From contig NZ_PJMX01000001.1 in assembly GCF_002846415.1 (NCBI RefSeq), positions 8,060,001-8,124,000 of the forward strand: a stretch of 64,000 nt of DNA. The letters are read 5' to 3'. Shown here piece after piece: positions 25,091 to 33,945 of the stretch. The DNA comes from Streptomyces sp. TLI_146 (lineage in GTDB: Bacteria; Actinomycetota; Actinomycetes; Streptomycetales; Streptomycetaceae). The notes beneath the pieces are model-generated. The model had not been told where the DNA came from. It did no database searches and saw only the letters and a list, made by a program, of their open reading frames with translations. How positions within the stretch are numbered: the first letter of the stretch is position 1; each line of letters opens with the position of its first letter. The translations under genes were made by a program, and so were the position numbers.

Positions 25091-26236
25091 GTGGACGAGG
25101 TTCTGCTGCGGAGCCTCACACCGAGCGTGCTCGGGATCCTCGTCCGCCGCGGAGCCGACTTCGCGGCGGCCGAGGACGCGGTACAGGACGCGCTGGTCGA
25201 GGCGGTCCGCGTGTGGCCGGCCGACCCTCCGCGGGATGCGAAGGGCTGGCTGGTCACCGTGGCCTGGCGCCGGTTCCTCGACGCGACCCGGGCGGACACC
25301 GCCCGCCGCCGGCGCGAGGACCTCGTCGAGGAGGAATTGGCGCCGGGGCCCGCGCCCGCGGTGGACGACACGCTCCAGCTCTACTTCCTGTGCGCCCACC
25401 CGTCGCTGACGCCGTCGTCCGCGGTCGCGCTCACCCTGCGCGCCGTGGGCGGGCTGACCACCCGTCAGATCGCCCAGGCCTACCTGGTGCCCGAGGCGAC
25501 GATGGCGCAGCGGATCAGCCGGGCCAAGCGCACGGTATCCGGCGTGCGGTTCGACCAGCCCGGTGACGTCGCCACCGTGCTGCGCGTGCTCTACCTCGTC
25601 TTCAACGAGGGCTACTCCGGCGACGTCGACCTCGCCGCCGAGGCCATCCGGCTCACCCGGCAGCTCGCGGCGGCGATCGACCACCCCGAGGTGGCGGGGC
25701 TGCTCGCCCTCATGCTGCTCCACCACGCCCGGCGCGCCGCCCGCACCGCACCCGACGGCAGCCTGGTGCCGCTCGCCGAGCAGGACCGCGGCCGCTGGGA
25801 CACCAAGTCGATCGCCGAGGGCGTCGCGATCCTGCAGGCGGCCCTCGCCCGCGACCGCCTCGGCGAGTTCCAGGCCCAGGCCGCCATCGCTGCCCTCCAC
25901 GCCGACGCGCCCACCGCAGAGGAGACCGACTGGGTCCAGATCGTCGAGTGGTACGACGAGCTCGCCCGCCTGACCGACAGCCCGGTCGTCCGGCTCAACC
26001 GCGCGGTGGCCGTCGGCGAGGCCGACGGCCCGCGCGCCGGCCTGGCGGCGCTCGCGGCCCTGGACGACTCCCTGCCCCGCCACACCGCGGTGGCCGCCTA
26101 CCTCCACGAGCGCGACGGCGACCTGGCAACTGCTGCACGTCTGTACGCCGAAGCGGCCCAGAAGGCCCCCAACCTCCCGGAACGCGACCATCTGACACGC
26201 CAGGCGGCCCGGCTGAACGCCCGTCGGGGCCGCTGA
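25091..26236 (+). CDS. ECF42-type RNA polymerase sigma factor with C-terminal TPR-like extension
   Basis: 381 residues, about twice a minimal ECF. Sigma2 (AAAEDAVQDALVEAVRVWPADPPRDAKGWLVTVAWRRFLDATR) and sigma4 (LTTRQIAQAYLVPEATMAQRISRAKRTV) are followed by a long helical extension (VLRVLYLVFNEGYSGDV..., LHADAPTAEETDWVQIVEWYDEL, SPVVRLNRAVAVGEADGPRAGLAAL). This extension is diagnostic of ECF42 and in known members is needed for activity; no anti-sigma factor is expected or seen. The GTG start follows the DGPF stop by one base. It should transcribe its own operon and other DGPF genes. Confidence 0.93.
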   Translation: MDEVLLRSLTPSVLGILVRRGADFAAAEDAVQDALVEAVRVWPADPPRDAKGWLVTVAWRRFLDATRADTARRRREDLVEEELAPGPAPAVDDTLQLYFLCAHPSLTPSSAVALTLRAVGGLTTRQIAQAYLVPEATMAQRISRAKRTVSGVRFDQPGDVATVLRVLYLVFNEGYSGDVDLAAEAIRLTRQLAAAIDHPEVAGLLALMLLHHARRAARTAPDGSLVPLAEQDRGRWDTKSIAEGVAILQAALARDRLGEFQAQAAIAALHADAPTAEETDWVQIVEWYDELARLTDSPVVRLNRAVAVGEADGPRAGLAALAALDDSLPRHTAVAAYLHERDGDLATAARLYAEAAQKAPNLPERDHLTRQAARLNARRGR

Positions 26237-26578
26237 TGGAACCCGGTGCCGGCCCTGGCCGTCACCGCGATCGGCTACGGTCTTCGTCCACCGAGCCACG
26301 GCACGGCCCAAGTCGCCCTCGATCTCCATGCACGGCACCCTTCGCGGTTGTGTTGCGCAGCGCACTGCGGTCAGGCGGAAGCCAACGGCTCACCTGACCG
26401 AGTGCCGCTGATTTCCGCACCGACGACAGCTGCGGCGCACCCCCCCCCGGGAGTCACCGCGTGAAAAGACCGTGCCTGTCCGTGTCCGGTGATTTCGGTG
26501 GGCGGATGTGTCTAGAGACGAGGGTCCGGCGTCTGTTTCTATGATCTCCGGCAGACAATCGCAGGAGGTGGCGGATAC
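26237..26578. other. intergenic region before the LysE gene
   Basis: 342 bp with no convincing gene. It holds a homopolymer run of C at about 26440-26448 and a perfect -10-like TATGAT at 26540-26545 that could serve the LysE gene; no matching -35 is visible. Confidence 0.5.
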
Positions 26579-27223
26579 ATGGTGTCCACGGAGAGCATTC
26601 TCGCGTTCGCGGCGATGTCGCTCTTGGTGATCGTGATTCCGGGGCCGAGCGTGCTGTTCGTGATCGGCAGGGCCCTCGCGCACGGCCGCCGCGTGGCGCT
26701 CGCGACGGTCCTGGGCAACCTGCTCGGCTCGTACCTCCTGGTGCTCGCGGTGGCATGGGGGCTCGGCGCGTTGGTGGAGAGCTCGGCGACGGTGTTCGTG
26801 GGTGTGAAGCTGGCCGGGGCGGTGTATCTCGTCCACCTCGGTGTGCAGGCGTTCCGGCACCGCAAGGAGATGCGTGCGGCGAGCATGGCGGCCCCGGCGG
26901 GTGAGCGGCGCGGCGATCTGCGCACCGTCCTGGACGGTATTTTCGTGGGCGTCACCAACCCGAAGGGTGTCGTCTTCTTCGCGGCGGTGCTGCCGCAGTT
27001 CGTGGACCACTCGGCGGGCCGCGTCCCCCTTCAGATGATGGTGCTGGGGCTGGTCCCGGTCGCCATCGGCATGATCACCGACACCCTCTGGGGCCTGGGC
27101 GCCTCGGCGGCCCGTTCCTGGTTCGCCCGCTCGGACCGCCGTCTGTCGATGGTCGGCGGAGCGGGCGGGATCGCGATGATCGGCCTGGGTGTGACCGTGG
27201 CGGCGACGGGCCGCGCCGACTAG
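26579..27223 (+). CDS. LysE/RhtB-family amino acid exporter
   Basis: 214 residues with about six membrane helices. The N-terminal family signature is clear: FAAMSLLVIVIPGPSVLFVIGRALAHGRR, then ATVLGNLLGSYLLVLAVAWGLG and GAVYLVHLGVQAFRHRKE; the second half opens IFVGVTNPKGVVFFAAVLPQFV. These are proton-driven exporters of amino acids or homoserine lactones. GGAGG lies about 10 nt before the ATG. No regulator is adjacent. Confidence 0.93.
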   Translation: MVSTESILAFAAMSLLVIVIPGPSVLFVIGRALAHGRRVALATVLGNLLGSYLLVLAVAWGLGALVESSATVFVGVKLAGAVYLVHLGVQAFRHRKEMRAASMAAPAGERRGDLRTVLDGIFVGVTNPKGVVFFAAVLPQFVDHSAGRVPLQMMVLGLVPVAIGMITDTLWGLGASAARSWFARSDRRLSMVGGAGGIAMIGLGVTVAATGRAD

Positions 27224-27394
27224 CTTCGGGAGTGCGCTTTGTTACCCGGAGAGGGTGGTGTCGCTGCCGCCGCTCGGTCCGGCCGGGGCCGACGCACGCG
27301 TATACCGGCCGGGCAGGTGTCAGTGGGAGACGGACACACTCCGGCCGGTAGACGGGACGGAAAACGTTGCTGACTCGCCCTCACCGACCTCTGG

Positions 27395-27658
27395 TCAGCG
27401 GCGCGCCTTGAAACGGTCCAACGCGCCCACGCCCACGGCGGCCAGCGCGATTTGCAGGGCGAGTTCGATCCAGTCGACACCCTTGGTGTCGGCGACGCCG
27501 AAACCGGCCGCGATCGCCGTCCCCACCAGGGCCGCGACTATGCCGACCAGGATGGTCCACAGAAATCCGATGTGCTGGCGCCCAGGGACGACGAGCCGCC
27601 CCAGCACACCGATGACGATGCCGATCACGATCGCGCTGACGAGCCCAGAAATCTCCAC
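27395..27658 (-). CDS. GlsB/YeaQ/YmgE-family small membrane protein (transglycosylase-associated type)
   Basis: 87 residues with three hydrophobic stretches: LVSAIVIGIVIGVLGRLVVPG, FLWTILVGIVAALVGTAIAAGFG and ELALQIALAAVGVGAL. The GRLVVPGRQ turn after helix 1 is the family signature. Such proteins are induced by stress in many bacteria; their function is not established. AAGGAGG lies upstream. It converges on the LysE gene. Confidence 0.9.
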   Translation of the reverse strand: MEISGLVSAIVIGIVIGVLGRLVVPGRQHIGFLWTILVGIVAALVGTAIAAGFGVADTKGVDWIELALQIALAAVGVGALDRFKARR

Positions 27659-27812
27659 GATGGCCTCCTTGCAGCCTGACCTTCTCGTTCAAGGTGTGCC
27701 CCGAGACGGCCTGCTCACGCTTCCTCTGAGCGCACGCCCGGCGCAGTGGCCGGGCCCGGCGCGCCCTGCGCCGGGCTGGAGCGGCCCTCGCGCACCCTCT
27801 AGTGTGTAACGT

Positions 27813-28244
27813 ATGGCAGATATGAATGACCCTTACCAACTCCGGGTGGGAGTACCTTCCGTGGAGGTCTTCCGCCGCCTGCGCCTCGACGCGGGACTCT
27901 CCGACAAGGCCCCCGAGGCGGTCGCTCTCGCTCTGCCCAACACCTGGTACGGCGTGGTCCTTTACTACGAGGGCGAGCCCATCGGCATGGGGCGGATCAT
28001 CGGTGACGGCGGTACCGCGTTCCAGGTGGTCGACATGTGTGTGCACCCGGCCCACCAGGGGCGGGGGTTGGGCAAGCGCATCATGACCGCGCTCACCGGG
28101 GAACTGGAACGCCGCGCACCCGCCACCGCCTATGTCTCACTGATCGCGGACGGCCCCGCCCGCTTCCTGTACGAGCAGTTCGGCTTCGCCGATACCGCCG
28201 AGCACGACTCGATCGGTATGTACCGTTCGATGAAGGCGAATTGA
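27813..28244 (+). CDS. GNAT-family N-acetyltransferase
   Basis: 143 residues, one GNAT domain. The acetyl-CoA loop is HQGRGLGKRIMTAL (Q/R-x-x-G-x-G/A), preceded by the core strand AFQVVDMCVHPA and followed by YEQFGFADTAE. The substrate is unknown. TAGTGT sits 7 nt before the ATG and there is no ribosome site, so the message is probably leaderless. Confidence 0.92.
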   Translation: MADMNDPYQLRVGVPSVEVFRRLRLDAGLSDKAPEAVALALPNTWYGVVLYYEGEPIGMGRIIGDGGTAFQVVDMCVHPAHQGRGLGKRIMTALTGELERRAPATAYVSLIADGPARFLYEQFGFADTAEHDSIGMYRSMKAN

Positions 28245-28429
28245 AGGGCGTCGTCGTCGGGGTGTCTCACGCGGGCGCGGGCAGACCGCTCCGGCCGACC
28301 GCGTCCGCCCTACCCCTTCTTCACCGGATGCCCCTCTTCAGCCGTACCCGACCGAACCGGGCACAGGATGTCGGGTGAGGCAAGGTGGGTCCTTCCTAAC
28401 GTGAGTGATCGAAAGGGAAGGAGGCCCGG

Positions 28430-29296
28430 GTGCTGGAGCGGCTGAACCAGGCCATGGAGCACATCGAGGACCATCTCGACCAGCGGATCGAGGTGGCCGA
28501 CCTGGCGCGGATCGCGGTCACGTCGGAGTACCACTTGCGGCGGCTGTTCTCCGCGTTGGCGGGAATCCCGCTGTCGGAATACATCCGGCGCAGGCGGCTG
28601 ACGGTCGCGGGTTCCGAGGTGCTGGCCGGTGAGCGGACGCTGCTGGAGATCGCGGTGCGTTACGGCTACACCTCGGGGGAGGCGTTCGCGCGCGCGTTCC
28701 GTGCGATGCACGGCGTCGGCCCGGGAGAGGCCAGGCGTATCGGTGCGACGCTCCACTCCCAGCCCCGGATGTCCTTCCGCCTCGTCGTCGAAGGGAGCAG
28801 CAGCATGCGGTACAGGGTCGTGGAGAAGGAGGAGTTCCGTGTGGTCGGCAGGAAGGCGCGCGTGCCCCTCGTGCACGAGGGGGTGAACCCGGCCATCGCC
28901 GACTTCATCCGGGGCATCGGCAAGGAGACGATGGAGCGCATCCAGAGCCTGTCCGACCAGGAGCCCGACGGGATCGTCTCGGTGAGCGTGAACCTGGACG
29001 AAAGCCGTGCCGAGGGGACCGAACTCGACTACTACCACGGCGTGGTGACCGGCGCCGCCGTGCCCGAGGACATGGACGCACTCACCGTCCCGGCCGGGGC
29101 GTGGGCCGTGTTCGAGAGTTCCGGGCCGTTCCCGCAGGCGCTCCAGTACATGTGGCGGGACGTGTTCACCCAGTGGTTCCCGTCCAACCCGTACCGGAGC
29201 AGGCCGGGGCCCGAGATCCTGCGGACCCGTCTGTCGCAGGACGCGACACAGGCGGACGCGGCGTTGTGGATCCCGGTGGAGCGGACCGCGTTGTGA
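28430..29296 (+). CDS. AraC-family regulator with GyrI-like effector domain
   Basis: 288 residues. The N-terminal AraC HTH occupies residues 1-105 (LNQAMEHIEDHLDQRIEVADLARIAVTSEYHLRRLFSALAG; then LLEIAVRYGYTSGEAFARAFRAMHG). The C-terminal half is a GyrI-like/effector-binding domain (MRYRVVEKEEFRVVGRKARVPLVHEG, GAWAVFESSGPFPQALQYMWRDVFTQWFPS). This is the Rob/TipA-like type that senses small, often toxic molecules. The GTG start has AAGGAGG 8 nt upstream. No target operon is adjacent. Confidence 0.92.
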   Translation: MLERLNQAMEHIEDHLDQRIEVADLARIAVTSEYHLRRLFSALAGIPLSEYIRRRRLTVAGSEVLAGERTLLEIAVRYGYTSGEAFARAFRAMHGVGPGEARRIGATLHSQPRMSFRLVVEGSSSMRYRVVEKEEFRVVGRKARVPLVHEGVNPAIADFIRGIGKETMERIQSLSDQEPDGIVSVSVNLDESRAEGTELDYYHGVVTGAAVPEDMDALTVPAGAWAVFESSGPFPQALQYMWRDVFTQWFPSNPYRSRPGPEILRTRLSQDATQADAALWIPVERTAL

Positions 29297-29301
29297 GCGT
29301 G

Positions 29302-29331
29302 GGTGCGCGGCGGCCCGGGTCGCCGCGCACC
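29302..29331 (+). terminator. hairpin terminator after the AraC-GyrI gene
   Basis: GGTGCGCGGCG-8 nt-CGCCGCGCACC: a perfect 11-bp stem starting 6 bp after the stop codon. Confidence 0.8.
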
Positions 29332-29515
29332 GTTGCCTGCCGGTGTACGCCTGTCCGCGTATGCGTACCCCCGTACGCCTGCCCCCGTACGGCAAGTCAG
29401 CCCACGGCCTCCACATTCCATCAGGCAGGTGGTTTACCACTGCGCTGATGGTCCGTAGGGGGGAACGCGGCTGAGACTGGCCGGGTTGGCAGCGGCCGAC
29501 CGGGGAGGGGACCAC

Positions 29516-31849
29516 ATGCGTGACAACGCTGTTCTGGTTGCGGTACCGGAGCACCCGCGGGACGACAGTACCGGTGTGGATCAGCTGAACAGGATCCGTG
29601 GGGCCATCGAGTCCCAGGGGTACGACGTGCGCTGGGTGGTGAGTGTTTCCGACGCCGAGGCGGTGCTGCGTACGGAGGCGGGCCTCGCGGCCGTCCTGGT
29701 GGCCTGGCACCTTCCGGGCGGTCACGACGCGAAGGACGAACCGGGTGGTGCCACGGTCCTGCGGGCCATCGGCCGCCGCTTCAAGGACCTTCCGGTGTTC
29801 CTCGTCATGAGGGACGACAGCCTGCGCGAACTGCCGTTGTGGGTGTCGCATTCCGTGATCGGGTACGTGTGGCCGCTGGAGGACACCCCGGCCTTCATCG
29901 CGGGACGGATCACCTCCGCCGCCCGCACCTACCAGGAAGCGCTCCTGCCACCGTTCTTCAAGGCCCTGCGCCGCTTCGACGACGCACACGAGTACTCGTG
30001 GCACACCCCCGCGCACTCCGGCGGTGTCGCGTTCCTCAAGTCGCCGGTGGGCCGTGCCTTCCACGACTACTTCGGGGAACGTCTGCTGCGCAGCGACCTC
30101 TCGATCTCGGTCGGCGAACTCGGCTCGCTGTTCGAGCACAGCGGCCCGATCGGCGAGGCGGAGCGCAACGCTGCCCGGGTGTTCGGCTCCGAACTCACCT
30201 TCTTCGTTCTGCACGGCGACTCCACGTGCAACCGCCTCGTCGGCCACTTCAGCGTCACCCGCGACGAGATCGCGCTCGTGGACCGCAACTGCCACAAGTC
30301 GGTGCTGCACGGCCTCGTCGTCTCCGGCGCGCGACCGGTGTTCCTCATCCCCACCCGCAACGGCTACGGCCTCGCCGGGCCCCTGCCCCCGGCCGGGATC
30401 GAGGCGGAGGCGGTGGCGTCCCGGATCGCCGCCAATCCGCTGGCCCGCGAGGCCATCTCACCGGAGTGCCAGTACGCGGTCTTCACCAACTCCACGTACG
30501 ACGGCCTGTGTTACGACGCCGCATCGACGGCGCGGTCCTTCGCCGCCAGCACCCCTCGCCTCCACTTCGACGAAGCGTGGTTCGCCTACGCCCGCTTCCA
30601 CCCCCTGTACCGCGGGCGCTACGGCATGTCGGTGGACGAGAACACCCTCCCCGGCCCCGAGCGGCCCACCGTCTTCGCGACCCAGTCCACGCACAAACTG
30701 CTCGCGGCCCTGTCGCAGGGCGCCATGGTGCACGTCAGGCCCGCACCCCGGGCGCCGGTGGAGGACGCGCGTTTCAACGAGGCGTTGATGATGCACGGTA
30801 CGACGTCGCCGCTGTACCCGATGATCGCCTCGCTGGACGTGGCCACCGGCATGATGGACGGCGCGCAGGGTCGCTGGCTGATCGACGAGGCGGTGACCGA
30901 GGCGATCCGCTTCCGGCAGGAAATGGTGCGCATCGGACGGCGGATCGAGGCCGCGGGCGACCGGCCCCCGTGGTTCTTCGGGGTGTGGCAGCCCGAGGCG
31001 GTGACCGACCCGGCGAGCGGCACACGCATGCCCTTCGACGAGGCGCCGGCCGATCTGCTGCGCACCGAACCGTCGTGCTGGCACCTCGAACCGGACGCCG
31101 ACTGGCACGGCTTCCCCGGCCTCACCGAGGGCCACTGCATGCTCGACCCCATCAAGGTCACCCTGACCTGCCCGGGGATCAACGCCACCGGCGACATGAG
31201 CGACTGGGGCATCCCCGCCCGGGTGCTCACCGCGTACCTGGACACGCGGAAGATCGTCGTGGAGAAGACCGACAGCTACACCACCCTGGTGCTGTTCTCC
31301 ATGGGCATCACCAAGGGCAAGTGGGGCACGCTGCTGGACGCCCTGATGGACTTCAAGGCCTTCTACGACGACGACGCACCGCTCGACCGCGTTCTGCCGG
31401 CGCTCGTCGGTGAGTACCCGCAGCGCTACTCGGGCTGTACGCTGCGCCAGTTGTGCCAGGAGATGCACGACTACCTGCGCTCGGTCCGTCTGGTCGCTCT
31501 GCTCGACGCCGCCTTCCAGGAGCTTCCCGAGCCCGTCGAGCCGCCTCAACTGTGCTATCAGCGCCTGATCCGAGGCGGCACCGAGCGCGTACGGCTGGCC
31601 GAAGCGGCGGGCCGGGTGGCGGCGGCCATGGTGACCGTCACCCCGCCCGGCATCCCCGTCCTCATGCCCGGCGAGAGCACCGGCGCCCCGGACGGCCCCC
31701 TGCTGCGCTACCTCACCGCGCTGGAGACCTTCGACCGCAACTTCCCCGGATTCCGCAGCGAGACCCACGGCGTCACCCTCGACTCCGACACCGGCGACTA
31801 CCTGATCGAGTGCCTGCGCCCACAGGTGGACGACGTGCCGAGCGACTAG
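29516..31849 (+). CDS. Orn/Lys/Arg decarboxylase (fold type I PLP enzyme)
   Basis: 777 residues, as in the biodegradative class. An N-terminal receiver-like wing domain (about 1-135; VRWVVSVSDAEAVLRTEAGLAAVLVAWHLPG) precedes the PLP domain. Marks of the active site are HTPAHSGG, FVLHGDSTCNRL, VDRNCHKSVLHGLV, FDEAWFAYARFHP and the PLP lysine in QSTHKLLAALSQGA (about Lys394). The C-terminal domain follows. It removes CO2 from a basic amino acid to give a polyamine precursor or acid resistance; which one cannot be read. GGAGGGG precedes the ATG. There is no antiporter next to it, unlike acid-stress operons. Confidence 0.93.
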   Translation: MRDNAVLVAVPEHPRDDSTGVDQLNRIRGAIESQGYDVRWVVSVSDAEAVLRTEAGLAAVLVAWHLPGGHDAKDEPGGATVLRAIGRRFKDLPVFLVMRDDSLRELPLWVSHSVIGYVWPLEDTPAFIAGRITSAARTYQEALLPPFFKALRRFDDAHEYSWHTPAHSGGVAFLKSPVGRAFHDYFGERLLRSDLSISVGELGSLFEHSGPIGEAERNAARVFGSELTFFVLHGDSTCNRLVGHFSVTRDEIALVDRNCHKSVLHGLVVSGARPVFLIPTRNGYGLAGPLPPAGIEAEAVASRIAANPLAREAISPECQYAVFTNSTYDGLCYDAASTARSFAASTPRLHFDEAWFAYARFHPLYRGRYGMSVDENTLPGPERPTVFATQSTHKLLAALSQGAMVHVRPAPRAPVEDARFNEALMMHGTTSPLYPMIASLDVATGMMDGAQGRWLIDEAVTEAIRFRQEMVRIGRRIEAAGDRPPWFFGVWQPEAVTDPASGTRMPFDEAPADLLRTEPSCWHLEPDADWHGFPGLTEGHCMLDPIKVTLTCPGINATGDMSDWGIPARVLTAYLDTRKIVVEKTDSYTTLVLFSMGITKGKWGTLLDALMDFKAFYDDDAPLDRVLPALVGEYPQRYSGCTLRQLCQEMHDYLRSVRLVALLDAAFQELPEPVEPPQLCYQRLIRGGTERVRLAEAAGRVAAAMVTVTPPGIPVLMPGESTGAPDGPLLRYLTALETFDRNFPGFRSETHGVTLDSDTGDYLIECLRPQVDDVPSD

Positions 31850-31986
31850 CGTACGCACGGTGCGCGGGGGTCGCCCGTCTTGGCCACCCGCCCCGCCCAG
31901 CCGCGCCCTGCGCCCTTGCCGTGCCGGGCGGCGGGGGAGCACCCTGGAGCGAGTGCGGCATCGGTACCTCTGGGATGGAGGCCGCA

Positions 31987-32415
31987 GTGGCCAAGGACCG
32001 TTCTTCGCGATCCCTCCGGTGTTCCTCCTGCCTGCGCCGCGGACGTCGGCCCTGTGCCGCATGGCGAGGGCCGCGCAGAGTGGCCCGGCTGCGGCGTACG
32101 GCCGTGACGTATCTCGGTTGTTCCCGCTGGTCGTTGGCCGTCTGGGTGGCGGTCGCCGGACTGCTGGCGGGCGGTGGGGCCGCCGGTGTGCTGCTGCCGA
32201 CCGGGGCCGCGGCGGGCCTGGTCGCTGTGGTCTGGCTGGCCATGACCGTACGGGTGCTGCGACTCACCCCCACATGCCCCGGCCCCGGCGGGGGATTCGG
32301 GCCGGGGGCGGGCGGCGTCCGAGAGCCTCGCCGCCCCCACCCCTCCCCGCCGGGCGGGGCCGTCGCCCTGGCGCTGCCCGAGGACCCGTCGAGTGGTGTG
32401 GTCTCCCTCGTCTGA
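31987..32415 (+). CDS. small hypothetical membrane protein
   Basis: 142 residues. A basic, Cys-containing N-terminus (RCSSCLRRGRRPCAAWRG) precedes two hydrophobic segments, WSLAVWVAVAGLLAGGGAAGVLL and GAAAGLVAVVWLAMTVRVL, then a Pro/Gly-rich tail. The GTG at 31987 has GGAGG 5 nt upstream. I do not recognise a family. Low-complexity GC-rich frames are common here, so the gene is supported mainly by its start signal and membrane pattern. Confidence 0.45.
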   Translation: MAKDRSSRSLRCSSCLRRGRRPCAAWRGPRRVARLRRTAVTYLGCSRWSLAVWVAVAGLLAGGGAAGVLLPTGAAAGLVAVVWLAMTVRVLRLTPTCPGPGGGFGPGAGGVREPRRPHPSPPGGAVALALPEDPSSGVVSLV

Positions 32416-32506
32416 GCGCAGCGATCTGCCGCCCGGCCTCGTCGCGTCGAACGGAGCTGTCGAATATTCAGTGCCCCGCCGGCCGGTGGACGTGCAGACT
32501 CGTCGT

Positions 32507-33124
32507 ATGGCGGACATGTGGGCGTTCCGGGACGCGGTGAGCGGGTGGGCGGCCGGCGGGCCCGGCGAACCGGCGGGTGAACTGGCCGTACGACTGGGGT
32601 TGAGGACGGCCGTGCTGCTGGAGGGGCCCAGCGATCTCGCGGCCGTCGAGGGTCTGGCCGCACGGCGTGGCCGGGACCTGGCCGCCGAAGGGGTCTGCGT
32701 CATACCGATGGGCGGGGCGATGAGCGTCGGCCGCTACGCCGGTCTGCTCGGGCCGCCCGGCCTCGGGCTGCGTCTGAGGGGACTGTGCGACGAGGGCGAG
32801 CAGCGCTTCTACGACCGCGGTCTGGAGCGGGCCGGGGCGCCGCCCGGGGGCTTCTTCGTGTGCGTGGCGGACCTGGAGGACGAGCTGATCCGCGCGCTCG
32901 GCACGGCGCGGGTCGAGGAGATCATCCAAGCCGAGGGCGACCTGCGCGCCTGGCAGACCTTCCTGCACCAGCCCGCACAGCAGGGCCGACCCCGACAGCG
33001 GCAATTGCGGCGCTTCCTCGGCACGAAGAAGGGCCGCAAGATCCGCTACGGAAGTCTCCTGGTGGAGGCCCTCGACCCGGAACGGGTGCCTGCCCCGCTC
33101 GACGAACTCCTCGCGAGCGTGTGA
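32507..33124 (+). CDS. stand-alone TOPRIM-domain protein (OLD-endonuclease-like)
   Basis: 205 residues. The TOPRIM signature is readable: the Glu motif VLLEGPSDLAAVEGLAARRG, then VCVIPMGGAMSVGRYAGLL, GLCDEGEQ and VCVADLEDELIRALG. In OLD-family nucleases this domain follows an ABC ATPase; here there is no ATPase in the protein or next to it. The C-terminal KKGRKIRYGSLLVEALDPERVP is also like the end of OLD-type proteins. Nuclease activity is possible but untested. A second ATG lies three codons in. Confidence 0.82.
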   Translation: MADMWAFRDAVSGWAAGGPGEPAGELAVRLGLRTAVLLEGPSDLAAVEGLAARRGRDLAAEGVCVIPMGGAMSVGRYAGLLGPPGLGLRLRGLCDEGEQRFYDRGLERAGAPPGGFFVCVADLEDELIRALGTARVEEIIQAEGDLRAWQTFLHQPAQQGRPRQRQLRRFLGTKKGRKIRYGSLLVEALDPERVPAPLDELLASV

Positions 33125-33213
33125 CCGAGGGACGAAGGCGCGACGGCCAGCGCCTCGGGGGCCGATCGGGGGGGGGCTCGCCTCGTCCCAACTACCGCTG
33201 AGGACCTGCCCCG

Positions 33214-33666
33214 TCACACCTCGTCAAGGCGCTCCAGATGCCGGATGTTCTGCTGGTCGGTGTGGTCCTGGCTCGCACCGGTGTCGAACCACGCGTCCAG
33301 GATCTCCCCGAGCGTCGCAGTAGACGTCAACCGCAGACTCAGGGCCAGGACATTCGCGTCGTTCCAGCGCCGGGCACCACGGGCCGTATAGGCATCCGTG
33401 CACAGTGCCGCGCGCACGCCGGGAACCTTGTTGGCGGCGATGCTCGCGCCGGTCCCGGTCCAGCAGCACACGACAGCCTGGTCCGCCCGCCCCTCTGCAA
33501 CGTCCCGCGCGGCAGCCTCCGTACAGAACGCCCAGTCATCCGTCTCCTCCGCTGCCAGCACGCCATGAGGAATCACCTCGTGCCCGCGGCGGCCCAGCTC
33601 CGCCACGAGCTGACGGGTCACCCCCTCGTCGGAGTCGGCGGCAACAGAGATCCGCAGGGTCGCCAT
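33214..33666 (-). CDS. RpiB/LacA/LacB-family sugar-phosphate isomerase
   Basis: 150 residues, the usual size. The N-terminal strand-loop RISVAADSDEG and the core QAVVCCWTGTGASIAANKVPGVRAALC correspond to the catalytic-Cys and phosphate-binding loop of ribose-5-phosphate isomerase B; ARRWNDANVLALSLRL is also family-typical. The TGTGAS loop differs from the canonical GTGIGMS, so substrate may not be ribose 5-phosphate. It converges on the TOPRIM gene. Confidence 0.88.
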   Translation of the reverse strand: MATLRISVAADSDEGVTRQLVAELGRRGHEVIPHGVLAAEETDDWAFCTEAAARDVAEGRADQAVVCCWTGTGASIAANKVPGVRAALCTDAYTARGARRWNDANVLALSLRLTSTATLGEILDAWFDTGASQDHTDQQNIRHLERLDEV

Positions 33667-33945
33667 GACATTCCCCTTCCGGCAGGTTCGTCAGGTGCAG
33701 GAGACACCATGGTCTTACATCAGCACCCCCGGACCGGTCCGCTGAGCGGACCGCCGACTGGCGTGCCCGACCGCGCCCGGGCACGCTGTGGCGCATCCGT
33801 TCGTACGCGTGGGACCTCCGGGGGAGTGGTCAGGAGCCAAGTGGCGGGCGCCGCCCGGCTGTTGGGTGTCTGGGAAGCCGATGAGACGGGAGCAAAGGTG
33901 AAGAGATCACGTGCAGGCGATCTCCGAGGTACGGGAGGGGTGCCC

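Noticed and set aside
26440..26448. Run of C as a phase-variable tract
   Set aside because: It is in a non-coding gap away from any start codon or promoter, so a switching role has no support.
29340..29392. GTACGCCTG / CCCCCGTACG repeats as a CRISPR or iteron
   Set aside because: Units are short, irregular and few; simple GC-rich duplication explains them.
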